A stretch of 44,705 nt of DNA, taken from NCBI GenBank assembly GCA_910589395.1, contig CAJUTL010000013.1, positions 29,690 through 74,394 on the forward strand, written 5' to 3'. This document shows positions 16,322-23,930 of this stretch, one piece after another. This DNA is from an uncultured Oscillospiraceae bacterium (GTDB lineage: Bacteria > Bacillota_A > Clostridia > Oscillospirales > Acutalibacteraceae). Numbering within the stretch: the first letter of the stretch is position 1; each line of letters begins with the position of its first letter. A model generated the notes under the pieces. The model was not told where the DNA came from. It did not search any database and saw only the letters and a list, made by a program, of their open reading frames with translations. Both the position numbers and the translations under genes were made by a program.

Positions 16322-17971
16322 ATGAAAAGACAAAAGAAAACACGAATGGCCGCCCTGCTGCTGGCGCTTCTTATGGTGGTGAGCCTGCTGCCCATACAGG
16401 CCCTGGCGGCCGTATCCGACAGCGCGGTGAATGAAACAGCGCTGGACACAGCTCAGTATCTCGCAAACACGGTGAAAAGCCCGCAGGTGGGCTCCATCGG
16501 CGGCGAATGGACCGTTCTGGGGCTGGCCCGCTCCGACAGCCAGGTTCCCTCCGATTATTACCCCAATTATTACGCCGCTGTGGAAAGCTATGTACAGGGC
16601 TGCGGCGGCATACTCAGCGATAAAAAGTATACAGAGTATTCCCGGGTGATCCTGGCCCTTGCCGCTTTGGGCAAGGATGCGAGAAATGTGGCGGGCTATG
16701 ACCTCACACAGCCCCTGGGAGATTACGAAAAAACCATCTGGCAGGGCATAAACGGCCCGGTCTGGGCATTGCTTGCCCTGGATTCCAGAAATTATCCCAT
16801 GCCCCAGGCCTCGGGCGCGAAAACACAGGCTGCCCGCCAGCTCTATGTGGACTATATCGTAAAAGCCCAGAACAGCGACGGCGGCTGGAGCCTGCAGGGC
16901 AAAAGCGCCGCTTCCGAGGTGGATATCACCGCCATGGCCCTGCAGGCTTTGGCAAAATACCGGGAGCAGCCCGCCGTCAGCCGGGCAGTGGAAAAGGGCT
17001 TGACCTGCCTTTCCAAAAAACAGAACGGCAGCGGCGGTTTTTCTCAGGACGGAGCGGTCAACGCGGAAAGCTGTGCCCAAGTGATCGTCGCTCTCTGCGA
17101 GCTGGGGATTTCCCTGGACGACCCCAGGTTTACAAAGGGCGGAAAAACTGCTGTGGACGAGCTGCTCACCTTCACCCGGAGAGGCAGCGGATTTTCTCAT
17201 ACCAAGACAAGATTTTCCTCCAATCTGATGGCCACAGAACAGGGACTTTACGCCCTGGCGGCCGTTCAGCGCGCCAGAAGCGGGCGCAGCAGCCTTTACC
17301 GCATGAGCGATGCGAGAATGGTAGATCTCAGCGGAGGCAGCCTGACCACCGGCGGCGGACTGCCCGGTAAAAACCAGGATATCACCGCAAGGCCTGTAAC
17401 GGCTCCGGCCGCCACCTTCTCCGATATTTCCGCCTCCCCCAATCTCGCCGCCATCGAAGCCCTCGCTTCCCGGGAGATCGTGGTGGGAAAGGGCGCCGGG
17501 AAATTTGCCCCCGCCGCCAACATGACCCGCGCGGAATTCGCCACCATCGTAGTACAGGCGCTGGGATTGCCCAAAAAAGAAACCACCGTGTTCAAGGATG
17601 TTCCCGGCGGAAAATGGTATTCCGCCTATATCGGCTCCGCCTACGGCTACGGCATTGTGGCCGGCGTGTCAAAGGATCGGTTCAACCCCCACGGAACCAT
17701 CACCAGGCAGGAGGCCGGGGCCATGGTGGCCCGCGCCGCCCGGCTCTGTGGGCTGAACAGCGAGCTGGATGACAGCGCTGTGCGGGATATTCTGGCACAG
17801 TTCTCCGATTATCCGAAAATCGAGCGCTGGGCAAGAAAGGATATGGCCTTCTGTTATCAGCTGGGGATCTTGGACTCCTCCGCTTTGACGGTACAGCCCC
17901 GCGTCGCCATACAACGCCAGGAAATGGCGCAGATGATTTATCATCTTCTGGTTTTTTCCAATCTGCTTTAA
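16322..17971 (+). CDS. SLH-anchored alpha/alpha-barrel protein (intrinsic-factor alpha-domain-like), probable corrinoid capture
   Basis: Secreted protein of 549 aa. Signal peptide (residues 1-30, ending QALAA). Residues about 35-335 form helical-hairpin repeats of the prenyltransferase/terpene-cyclase superfamily (QNSDGGWSL, VDITAMALQALAKY, GGFSQDG), the same superfamily as the N-terminal barrel of intrinsic factor and transcobalamin. Three SLH repeats fill residues 366-549 (MTRAEF, FKDVPGGKWY, RWARKDMAF). No DUF4430 domain is present; the next gene encodes it, so the two halves of an intrinsic-factor-like grip appear to be split. The start is ATG at 16322 with AAAGGG upstream; earlier in-frame starts lie inside the attenuator. 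First gene of the operon, under a cobalamin riboswitch. Corrinoid binding is inferred from domain type and regulation. Confidence 0.88.
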   Translation: MKRQKKTRMAALLLALLMVVSLLPIQALAAVSDSAVNETALDTAQYLANTVKSPQVGSIGGEWTVLGLARSDSQVPSDYYPNYYAAVESYVQGCGGILSDKKYTEYSRVILALAALGKDARNVAGYDLTQPLGDYEKTIWQGINGPVWALLALDSRNYPMPQASGAKTQAARQLYVDYIVKAQNSDGGWSLQGKSAASEVDITAMALQALAKYREQPAVSRAVEKGLTCLSKKQNGSGGFSQDGAVNAESCAQVIVALCELGISLDDPRFTKGGKTAVDELLTFTRRGSGFSHTKTRFSSNLMATEQGLYALAAVQRARSGRSSLYRMSDARMVDLSGGSLTTGGGLPGKNQDITARPVTAPAATFSDISASPNLAAIEALASREIVVGKGAGKFAPAANMTRAEFATIVVQALGLPKKETTVFKDVPGGKWYSAYIGSAYGYGIVAGVSKDRFNPHGTITRQEAGAMVARAARLCGLNSELDDSAVRDILAQFSDYPKIERWARKDMAFCYQLGILDSSALTVQPRVAIQRQEMAQMIYHLLVFSNLL

Positions 17972-17982
17972 GGAGGTTCCCC

Positions 17983-18783
17983 ATGTGGTGGAAAACGAAC
18001 AAGTGGAAGGTGCTCCTTCCGGCGGCGGCCGTTCTGCTTTTGGCAGCTGCCTTTTGGCTGGGCGGCTCCTCCGATCCAAAACCAACCGCGCCCGCACAGA
18101 CCGGGCTTTCTTCTGCCGTTCCCGCGCAAACCCCCGCCCCTGTCCTGAAGGCAGCGCCCTCTCCCGCCCCTTCCCCAAAAGCGCCAAAAAGTACAAAAGC
18201 GCCAGCCTCGCCCACCCCTGCGGCGTCTCCTGCCCCGGAAGCCTCTTTCACCCCGGAGCCGGAAGAGCCCACTCCTCCGCCTACACCGGACAACGAGCCT
18301 GACCGCTACCTGACAGACCCTGTTCCGGAGGGCAGGCCGGAGCCTGTGGAACCGGAGGAAACGGAAATTTCCGACGAAACGCACACCTGCACCTTATCCA
18401 TTTCCTGTGAAACGATCCTGAACAACAGGGAGGCGCTGGATCCGGACAAGGCTGAGCTTGTCCCGGAGGACGGCTGGATCTTAAGGCCCGTTACCGTAAC
18501 CTTTTATCAGGGGGAAAGCGTTTTCAATGTGCTGCAGCGCACCTGTAAGCAGCAGGGGATCCATATGGAATTTGAAAGCACAGTCATGTACCATTCCGCC
18601 TATATCGAAGGCATTCACAACCTGTATCAATTTGACTGCGGCGATCTTTCCGGCTGGATGTACAGCGTAAACGGCTGGTTCCCAAACTACGGCTGCAGCC
18701 GGTATCAGCTTCAGGAGGGGGACGTGATCTGTTGGGAGTACACCTGTGATCTGGGCGCTGATATCGGAAAAACCGCTGAGTAA
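17983..18783 (+). CDS. Membrane-tethered DUF4430 (transcobalamin beta-domain-like) protein
   Basis: 266 aa. A short basic N-terminus and one hydrophobic segment (about residues 9-28) act as signal anchor; no lipobox Cys is present. A Pro/Ala/Thr/Glu-rich spacer (about 30-130) would span part of the wall. The C-terminal domain (about 135-262) is DUF4430, marked by FYQGESVFNVLQRTC, GWMYSVNG and a terminal LQEGDVICWEYTCDLG. In animal transcobalamin and intrinsic factor this fold forms the C-terminal half of the cobalamin site. The start is ATG at 17983 with AAGGAGG 8 nt upstream, 11 nt after the previous stop. It probably hands captured corrinoid from the wall-bound barrel protein to the ECF transporter encoded immediately downstream (inference). 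Confidence 0.87.
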   Translation: MWWKTNKWKVLLPAAAVLLLAAAFWLGGSSDPKPTAPAQTGLSSAVPAQTPAPVLKAAPSPAPSPKAPKSTKAPASPTPAASPAPEASFTPEPEEPTPPPTPDNEPDRYLTDPVPEGRPEPVEPEETEISDETHTCTLSISCETILNNREALDPDKAELVPEDGWILRPVTVTFYQGESVFNVLQRTCKQQGIHMEFESTVMYHSAYIEGIHNLYQFDCGDLSGWMYSVNGWFPNYGCSRYQLQEGDVICWEYTCDLGADIGKTAE

Positions 18784-18793
18784 AGGAGGATCT

Positions 18794-19732
18794 ATGAATC
18801 ACAGAGACTCACTTTCCAGCTTTCACCCCACTGTGGCATTTTTCTATTTTGCCGTGGTGCTGGTGCTCTCCATGTTCCTGACCCACCCCCTGTGTCTCGG
18901 AATCTCGCTGGGCTCCGCTTTGGCATACAATCTTGTTCTGCATGGAAAAAAAGCTGTGGGGAAACAGCTTTTTTTCCTGTTTCCCATGGCTTCCCTGGCC
19001 ATTCTGGTCAACGCCGCCTTCAGCCATGCGGGAACTACCGTGCTCACCTATCTTCCCTCCGGCAATGTGCTTACGCTGGAAAGTATTTTGTACGGCTGCG
19101 CCGCAGCGGCCATGCTTTCCACGGCGATCCTCTGGTTTTCCTGTTTTCACGCGGTAATGACAGCCGACAAGCTGATGTACCTCTTTGGAAAGGGGATTCC
19201 CTCCCTATCGCTGGCGCTCTCCATGACCCTGCGGTTTGCCCCCAGATTTCAGGAACAGCTCCATCGAATTTCCGATGCCCAGCACTGTGTAAACAGAGGG
19301 ACAGAGCATGGCAGCTTCCTTCAAAAAACCAAAAACGCCGTTTCCATGCTCTCCGTTCTGATCACATGGGCACTGGAAAACGCCATGGAAACCGCGGACA
19401 GTATGAAAAGCCGGGGATATGGCCTGCCGGGGCGCACCGCCTTTTCCTTGTATTGCTTTGACAGCCGGGACAAGGCTGTTCTCTGCTGGCTGCTGGCCGG
19501 TGGATTCTGCATCTTTTCCGGCTGGGCCTCCGGCAGCTTTATCTGGCGGTATTACCCCAGCATAAAGGGAGCCGGGCTTACGCCGCAGGCTGTCTGCTCC
19601 TATCTCTTTTACCTATTTTTCTGCCTCACGCCAACAGCGTTGGAGATTTCTGAAAGGGCTCGCTGGAAAAAGCTGAGAGGCGGCGGTACATCGTCAGGAC
19701 AAGGAGGCGATTCCCATGGAAAACAGCTTTGA
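18794..19732 (+). CDS. ecfT: Energy-coupling factor transporter transmembrane protein EcfT (CbiQ family)
   Basis: 312-aa integral membrane subunit that couples ATPase movement to the S-component of an ECF vitamin importer. Several hydrophobic segments are evident (PTVAFFYFAVVLVLSMFL, a mid-protein pair near ESILYGCAAAAMLSTAIL, and C-terminal helices). The SRGYG motif in the cytoplasmic helical region corresponds to the ARG-type coupling motif of EcfT. The start is ATG at 18794, right after AAAGGAGG, and 10 nt past the previous stop. The 3' end overlaps the next gene by 17 nt, which suggests translational coupling. Third gene of the riboswitch-controlled operon. Confidence 0.92.
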   Translation: MNHRDSLSSFHPTVAFFYFAVVLVLSMFLTHPLCLGISLGSALAYNLVLHGKKAVGKQLFFLFPMASLAILVNAAFSHAGTTVLTYLPSGNVLTLESILYGCAAAAMLSTAILWFSCFHAVMTADKLMYLFGKGIPSLSLALSMTLRFAPRFQEQLHRISDAQHCVNRGTEHGSFLQKTKNAVSMLSVLITWALENAMETADSMKSRGYGLPGRTAFSLYCFDSRDKAVLCWLLAGGFCIFSGWASGSFIWRYYPSIKGAGLTPQAVCSYLFYLFFCLTPTALEISERARWKKLRGGGTSSGQGGDSHGKQL

Positions 19733-22358
19733 GCTGTTCACTGTTTCCGGCTTCAGCTTTGCTTATCCCAATTCCTCCACGGCGGCCCTGCACAACATCC
19801 ATCTTACCGTTCGCAAGGGGGAATTTCTTGTGCTGTGCGGCCCCTCCGGCAGTGGAAAATCCACACTGCTGCGGCAGCTGAAAACCACACTGGCTCCTTT
19901 TGGGGAAAAAACCGGAGAAATCCTGTTTTGCGGCAGGCCGCTTGCGGAAGTTGACCGGCGGGAGCAAAGCCAGAGGATCGGCTTTGTGTTTCAGTCCCCG
20001 GAAAATCAAATCGTTACCGACAAGGTATGGCACGAATTGGCATTTGGGCTGGAAAGCTTGGGCTGTGAAACCCCCACGATCCGCCGCCGCGTCGCGGAAA
20101 TGGCGTCCTTTTTCGGAATAGAACCCTGGTTCACAAAAAATGTTTCCGAGCTTTCAGGGGGCCAGAAGCAGCTCTTGAACTTGGCCTCCGTGATGGTGCT
20201 GCAGCCCGATGTTTTGATTTTGGACGAACCTACCGGACAGCTGGATCCCATTGCGGCTTCCGATTTTTTGAACGCCTTGGGGCGCATCAACCGGGAACTG
20301 GGAACGACCGTTCTTCTTTCCGAGCACAGATTGGAGGAAGCGCTGCCCCTGGCCTCCACGGCGGCTGTGCTGGATCACGGGACCCTGCTTTGCATCGGAA
20401 CTCCCGGGGAAATCGGGGCCGCGCTGCGGAAATCGGGACACTCCATGTTTCTGGGCATGCCCACCGCCATGCGGGTATGGGCGGCGGCAGGCTCCGCTCT
20501 TCCCTGTCCCATTACCGTTCGGGAGGGCAGACAGTGGCTTACTGCCTTTTCCTCTGAAAAAGCCCTTTCTCCTCTTCCCCCGGAACAGACTCTTTGTTAT
20601 CCGGAGGAGCCCGTTCTGGAAGCCGAAGAGCTTTGGTTCTGCTATGAAAAGGAGCTTCCGGATATCGTAAAGGGCGTTTCCCTTACGCTGAAGCGGGGAC
20701 AGTTTACCGCACTTTTGGGAGGAAACGGCGCGGGGAAAACCACTACGCTGAAGCTGCTTTCCGGTCTGCTGAAGCCGTATCGAGGCACGGTAAGGACGGC
20801 CGGCGTGCTCGCCGTGCTGCCGCAGGATCCGCAAACGCTCTTTGTAAAAAAGACTGTTTGGGAGGATCTGCTGAGCTTTCTGCGCGAGGAAGGCATTCCC
20901 CAAACCGAGGCGGAGCTCCAGGTGCGCCAAACCGCCGCTCTTTGTAGGCTGGAGGCTCTGCTGGAGCGCCACCCCTATGATCTGTCCGGCGGAGAACAAC
21001 AGCGAGCCGCCTTGGCAAAGGTCCTGCTTTTAGAGCCCGATATTCTTTTGCTGGACGAGCCCACAAAGGGACTGGACATGGAATTCAAGCAGATCTTTGC
21101 AGAAATTTTGCAGTCCCTTTTGGAAAAGGGAAAAGCTGTTCTCATGGTCAGCCACGATATTGAATTTTGCGCCGGTCACGCCCATCAATGCGCGCTTTTC
21201 TTTGAGGGAAACATCGCGGCTATGGGAACGCCCAGAGAATTTTTTTCCGGCAACAGCTTTTACACTACCGCCGCGAACCGTATGGCGCGGGGATTTGTTC
21301 CCGGAGCGGTCACCGCAGAAGAGCTGGCGTTCGCCTGCGGCGGGCAGCTTCCCGCCGCCCCAAAACAAAATACCGCGCCTCTTCCGGAACCACCCATACA
21401 AAAGAGCTTGAAAAAGCGAAAAAAGCTGCCCCTCTGGCGAAAAGTCATCGCGGCAGTTACCGGGGTGTCTCTGCTTTTCCTGCTTTTGGAATTCGGAGGC
21501 GCTGTTCAGCTTCCTGTTTTCGCGCCGCTAAAGGCGCAAGGGCAGCTTTTCCTGTACGGACTCTGGTTTCTGCTGTGCTTTGCGTTTACCGCCGCCGTCT
21601 GCCGCCGATCCGAAAAGCCTCCGACAGTTCTTCCGCCGGAGGAGCGGAAAAAGCTTCCTCTCCGAACGATACTCGCGTCAGCTGTTATTTTGCTGTTGAT
21701 TCCCGTCACGCTGTTCTGCGGCGTCGCTTTTTGGAACGGTCGAAAATACGCATTTCTTTCTCTTCTGATCCTTCTGGAAGCCATGCTTCCCTTCTTCCTT
21801 GTTTTTGAAGGAAAAAAGCCCAGTTCCAGAGAACTGGGCGTAATTGCGGTACTGAGCGCTCTGGGCATTGCGGGGCGGGCGGTTTTCTTTATGCTTCCCC
21901 AGTTTAAGCCCGTAATTGCCATTGTCATTTTGGCGGGCGCCGTTTTTGGCGGAGAAACCGGCTTTCTCACCGGGGCGATCACCATGCTCTGCTCCAATAT
22001 GCTTACCGGGCAGGGGCCCTGGACGCCGTGGCAAATGTTCGCCATGGGCCTTGTGGGCTTTATTGCGGGCCTTCTGTTCCGGCAGGGCAGGCTCAGCCGA
22101 AATCGCATTATGCTGTGCCTGTACGGCGTTTTATCCGCCATACTTCTATACGGCGGCATTATGAACCCCGCCTCCTTACTGATGTTCAGCACGGAAATCA
22201 ACTGGGAAATGCTGCTGGCCTATTATGTTTCCGGCTTTCCCTTTGACTGCGTTCATGCCGCAGCGACCTTCTTTTTTCTCTGGTTCGGCGCACAGCCCAT
22301 GCTTCAGAAGCTGGAGCGCGTCAAAACAAAATACGGGATCGGCAAACAGCTTTTATAA
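19716..22358 (+). CDS. Fused ECF transporter: two ATPase domains plus S-component
   Basis: One 880-aa polypeptide joins what are usually three proteins. ATPase 1: Walker A GPSGSGKST (about residue 43), signature LSGGQKQ (146), Walker B LILDEPTG (about 167). ATPase 2: Walker A GGNGAGKTTT (335), signature LSGGEQQ (424), Walker B LLLDEPTKG (444). From about residue 572 a basic linker leads into a hydrophobic region of roughly six membrane segments resembling ECF S-components, with the cues RAVFFMLPQFKP, AGAVFGGETGF and GQGPWTPWQMF. Such cues occur in S-components predicted for cobalamin-like substrates. The start is ATG at 19716. No frameshift or internal stop is seen, so the fusion looks genuine. 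Operon position behind a cobalamin riboswitch and DUF4430/alpha-barrel genes points to corrinoid import. Substrate remains inferred. Confidence 0.92.
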   Translation: MENSFELFTVSGFSFAYPNSSTAALHNIHLTVRKGEFLVLCGPSGSGKSTLLRQLKTTLAPFGEKTGEILFCGRPLAEVDRREQSQRIGFVFQSPENQIVTDKVWHELAFGLESLGCETPTIRRRVAEMASFFGIEPWFTKNVSELSGGQKQLLNLASVMVLQPDVLILDEPTGQLDPIAASDFLNALGRINRELGTTVLLSEHRLEEALPLASTAAVLDHGTLLCIGTPGEIGAALRKSGHSMFLGMPTAMRVWAAAGSALPCPITVREGRQWLTAFSSEKALSPLPPEQTLCYPEEPVLEAEELWFCYEKELPDIVKGVSLTLKRGQFTALLGGNGAGKTTTLKLLSGLLKPYRGTVRTAGVLAVLPQDPQTLFVKKTVWEDLLSFLREEGIPQTEAELQVRQTAALCRLEALLERHPYDLSGGEQQRAALAKVLLLEPDILLLDEPTKGLDMEFKQIFAEILQSLLEKGKAVLMVSHDIEFCAGHAHQCALFFEGNIAAMGTPREFFSGNSFYTTAANRMARGFVPGAVTAEELAFACGGQLPAAPKQNTAPLPEPPIQKSLKKRKKLPLWRKVIAAVTGVSLLFLLLEFGGAVQLPVFAPLKAQGQLFLYGLWFLLCFAFTAAVCRRSEKPPTVLPPEERKKLPLRTILASAVILLLIPVTLFCGVAFWNGRKYAFLSLLILLEAMLPFFLVFEGKKPSSRELGVIAVLSALGIAGRAVFFMLPQFKPVIAIVILAGAVFGGETGFLTGAITMLCSNMLTGQGPWTPWQMFAMGLVGFIAGLLFRQGRLSRNRIMLCLYGVLSAILLYGGIMNPASLLMFSTEINWEMLLAYYVSGFPFDCVHAAATFFFLWFGAQPMLQKLERVKTKYGIGKQLL

Positions 22359-22387
22359 AACTCCTTCTTTTCCCTGTTCAAATCCGC

Positions 22388-22413
22388 ACCGAATTCGGGA
22401 AAACGCATACAAT
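22388..22413 (+). promoter_or_regulatory. Possible sigma-E/sigma-K (mother-cell) promoter
   Basis: CATACAAT (22406-22413) matches the -10 of mother-cell sporulation sigma factors. ACC (22388-22390) sits 15 nt upstream, as in a sigma-K -35. It lies about 90 nt before the start at 22502. Short motifs of this kind occur by chance, so the call is tentative. Confidence 0.4.
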
Positions 22414-22501
22414 GGGAAGAAAGCAGCGTTACGCCAGAAAATATCGGACATAGCCCAGCAAAACCTGTGTGACGCCGCCATGAATCAAAGGAGGAGATTT
22501 C

Positions 22502-23305
22502 ATGCCCGAAAACGAAGGCACTCCCGAATTCGATTGCCGGGATTATTTCAAAGAAGCAGTCTGTATCGACGCCATGCGGATCTACGATTCCTGCAGCGAC
22601 AAAGACTGTCTTGAAGACATAAGGGTGCTATTCCCTGCGGACCGGCAGGCGCTGGTGGACAACGCCACAAACGTGCGGATCAAGGACGTAAGCGTCATCA
22701 CTGTATATCTGGATCTGCAGCCCATTCCCTTTAACAAGGGCTTCTACTCCGTGGATATGACCTTTTTCTTCGACGTTTCTCTGGATCTGTTCGGCAGCTC
22801 CGCTTCCTGCCCCCTGCCGGTATGCGGCGTAGCCATCTTCAACAAAAAAGTAGTCCTGTACGGCAGCGAAGGCAACGTAAAAATGTTCTCCTCGGATCAG
22901 TGTGAAGAGAGCTGCGAGCCCCAGGATTCCACGGTGCTGCCCAAGGCTACGGTACAGGTGGCAGAGCCGGTGGCGCTGTCCGCCAAGCTGTGCGACAGAC
23001 CGCTGTGCAGCTGCGAACCCTACTGCCGCATTCCCGAGTGCATCTGCCGTAGGTACGGCGGTGAATTCGAGTCCGCTCCCCAGCGGAACAACGTGTACGT
23101 CACCATTGGCCTTTTCACCATTGTGCAGATCGTGCGCAACGTGCAGATGCTGATCCCCGCCTATGACTTCTGTGTACCGGAGAAGGAATGCGTCACGTCC
23201 AGCGATAATCCCTGCGAGCTGTTCCGCCGCATCGACTTCCCCACCGACGAATTTTTCCCGCCCAGAGCCTCAGATCTGGGCGACGGCGGCAGATGCTGCA
23301 AATAA
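22502..23305 (+). CDS. Cysteine-rich conserved hypothetical protein, possibly spore-associated
   Basis: 267 aa, with no signal peptide and no clear membrane segment. It carries about 19 Cys, several in clusters (CSDKDC, CDRPLCSCEPYC, PECICRRYG). The middle is beta-rich (VSVITVYLDLQPIP, YSVDMTFFFDVSLDLF), and the N-terminus reads DCRDYFKEAVCIDAMRIYDSC. Cys-rich soluble proteins of this kind are often cross-linked spore-coat components, and a sigma-E/K-like promoter lies upstream, but I do not recognise a named family. The start is ATG at 22502 with AAAGGAGG upstream. The gene is monocistronic: it has its own upstream region and a terminator at 23335-23374. Metal binding is the main alternative reading. 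Confidence 0.8.
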   Translation: MPENEGTPEFDCRDYFKEAVCIDAMRIYDSCSDKDCLEDIRVLFPADRQALVDNATNVRIKDVSVITVYLDLQPIPFNKGFYSVDMTFFFDVSLDLFGSSASCPLPVCGVAIFNKKVVLYGSEGNVKMFSSDQCEESCEPQDSTVLPKATVQVAEPVALSAKLCDRPLCSCEPYCRIPECICRRYGGEFESAPQRNNVYVTIGLFTIVQIVRNVQMLIPAYDFCVPEKECVTSSDNPCELFRRIDFPTDEFFPPRASDLGDGGRCCK

Positions 23306-23334
23306 GCCTGAAAGACCGGTAAAAATTTCAAAAG

Positions 23335-23374
23335 CAGACCCCTTCAGCCCAAATGCCGAGGGGGTCTGTTTTCT
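23335..23374 (+). terminator. Intrinsic terminator of the Cys-rich gene
   Basis: CAGACCCC (23335-23342) pairs with GGGGTCTG (23361-23368) around a loop that includes CAGCCCAAATGCC, followed by TTTTCT. Confidence 0.85.
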
Positions 23375-23457
23375 ATAAATAAAACCAAGCCGGTTTCCCA
23401 CGGAACCGAAAAAAGTTTTTTCTGGAAAATTTTTCCAAATAAAATGGCGTAAAGGGG

Positions 23458-23486
23458 TTGACTTTTTTAAAAATTCTCCATATAAT
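23458..23486 (+). promoter_or_regulatory. Sigma-A promoter of the zinc-ribbon gene
   Basis: TTGACT (23458-23463), a 17-nt spacer and TATAAT (23481-23486) lie about 90 nt before the start codon at 23575. Confidence 0.8.
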
Positions 23487-23574
23487 TTCACATAATACAA
23501 GTGATTTTATTCTGTGGGCCAAATTTTCTTACGAACATTCAGATAACTCTATCACAAGGGCGAGGAGGCGCGCC

Positions 23575-23844
23575 ATGGCGGAATATTGCATAGATTGCTG
23601 GAACAAGCTTAACAAGCCTGTTCCGCCGAAGCCGCCGGAGCAGTTTATTCTTTCCGACATGCCTGAGCTTTGCGAGGGCTGTGGAAAATACCGCCCCACG
23701 GTAATCATGGAGCGAAGGGGTTACTGCCGGCACAGGTTCCGGTTTCTACAGCTGCCCGGAAAGCTGATGTGCGCCCTGTGGAATTTGATCACAGCACCCT
23801 ATCGTCTGCGCAAAAACAGAAGAAACGGTTCCCGCCGAAGTTAG
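23575..23844 (+). CDS. Small zinc-ribbon-like hypothetical protein
   Basis: 89-aa basic protein. Two Cys pairs, CIDC near the N-terminus and CEGC about 30 residues later, are spaced as in a four-Cys zinc knuckle or ribbon. A further Cys and Arg/Lys-rich C-terminal half with one moderately hydrophobic stretch (KLMCALWNLI) follow. The start is ATG at 23575, 8 nt after GAGGAGG; longer in-frame versions lack a site. It has its own sigma-A promoter and its stop codon lies inside the loop of its terminator. No function can be assigned. Confidence 0.75.
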   Translation: MAEYCIDCWNKLNKPVPPKPPEQFILSDMPELCEGCGKYRPTVIMERRGYCRHRFRFLQLPGKLMCALWNLITAPYRLRKNRRNGSRRS

Positions 23845-23859
23845 CGGGAACCGCTTTTT
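23826..23859 (+). terminator. Intrinsic terminator overlapping the zinc-ribbon gene stop
   Basis: CGGTTCCCGC (23826-23835) pairs with GCGGGAACCG (23844-23853), followed by CTTTTTG. The stop codon is in the 8-nt loop and stem edge. Confidence 0.88.
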
Positions 23860-23930
23860 GATTTGTTTTCTCTGTCAGCTTTCGCGATCCGGGCAATTTT
23901 TTGTGTAAACTTCTTCCGGCACAAACCCTT

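Noticed and set aside
5765..22358. Terpene or squalene cyclase function for the alpha-barrel proteins
   Set aside because: The repeats belong to the same superfamily, but the proteins are secreted and SLH-anchored, no DxDD-type catalytic motif was seen, and regulation is by cobalamin riboswitches.
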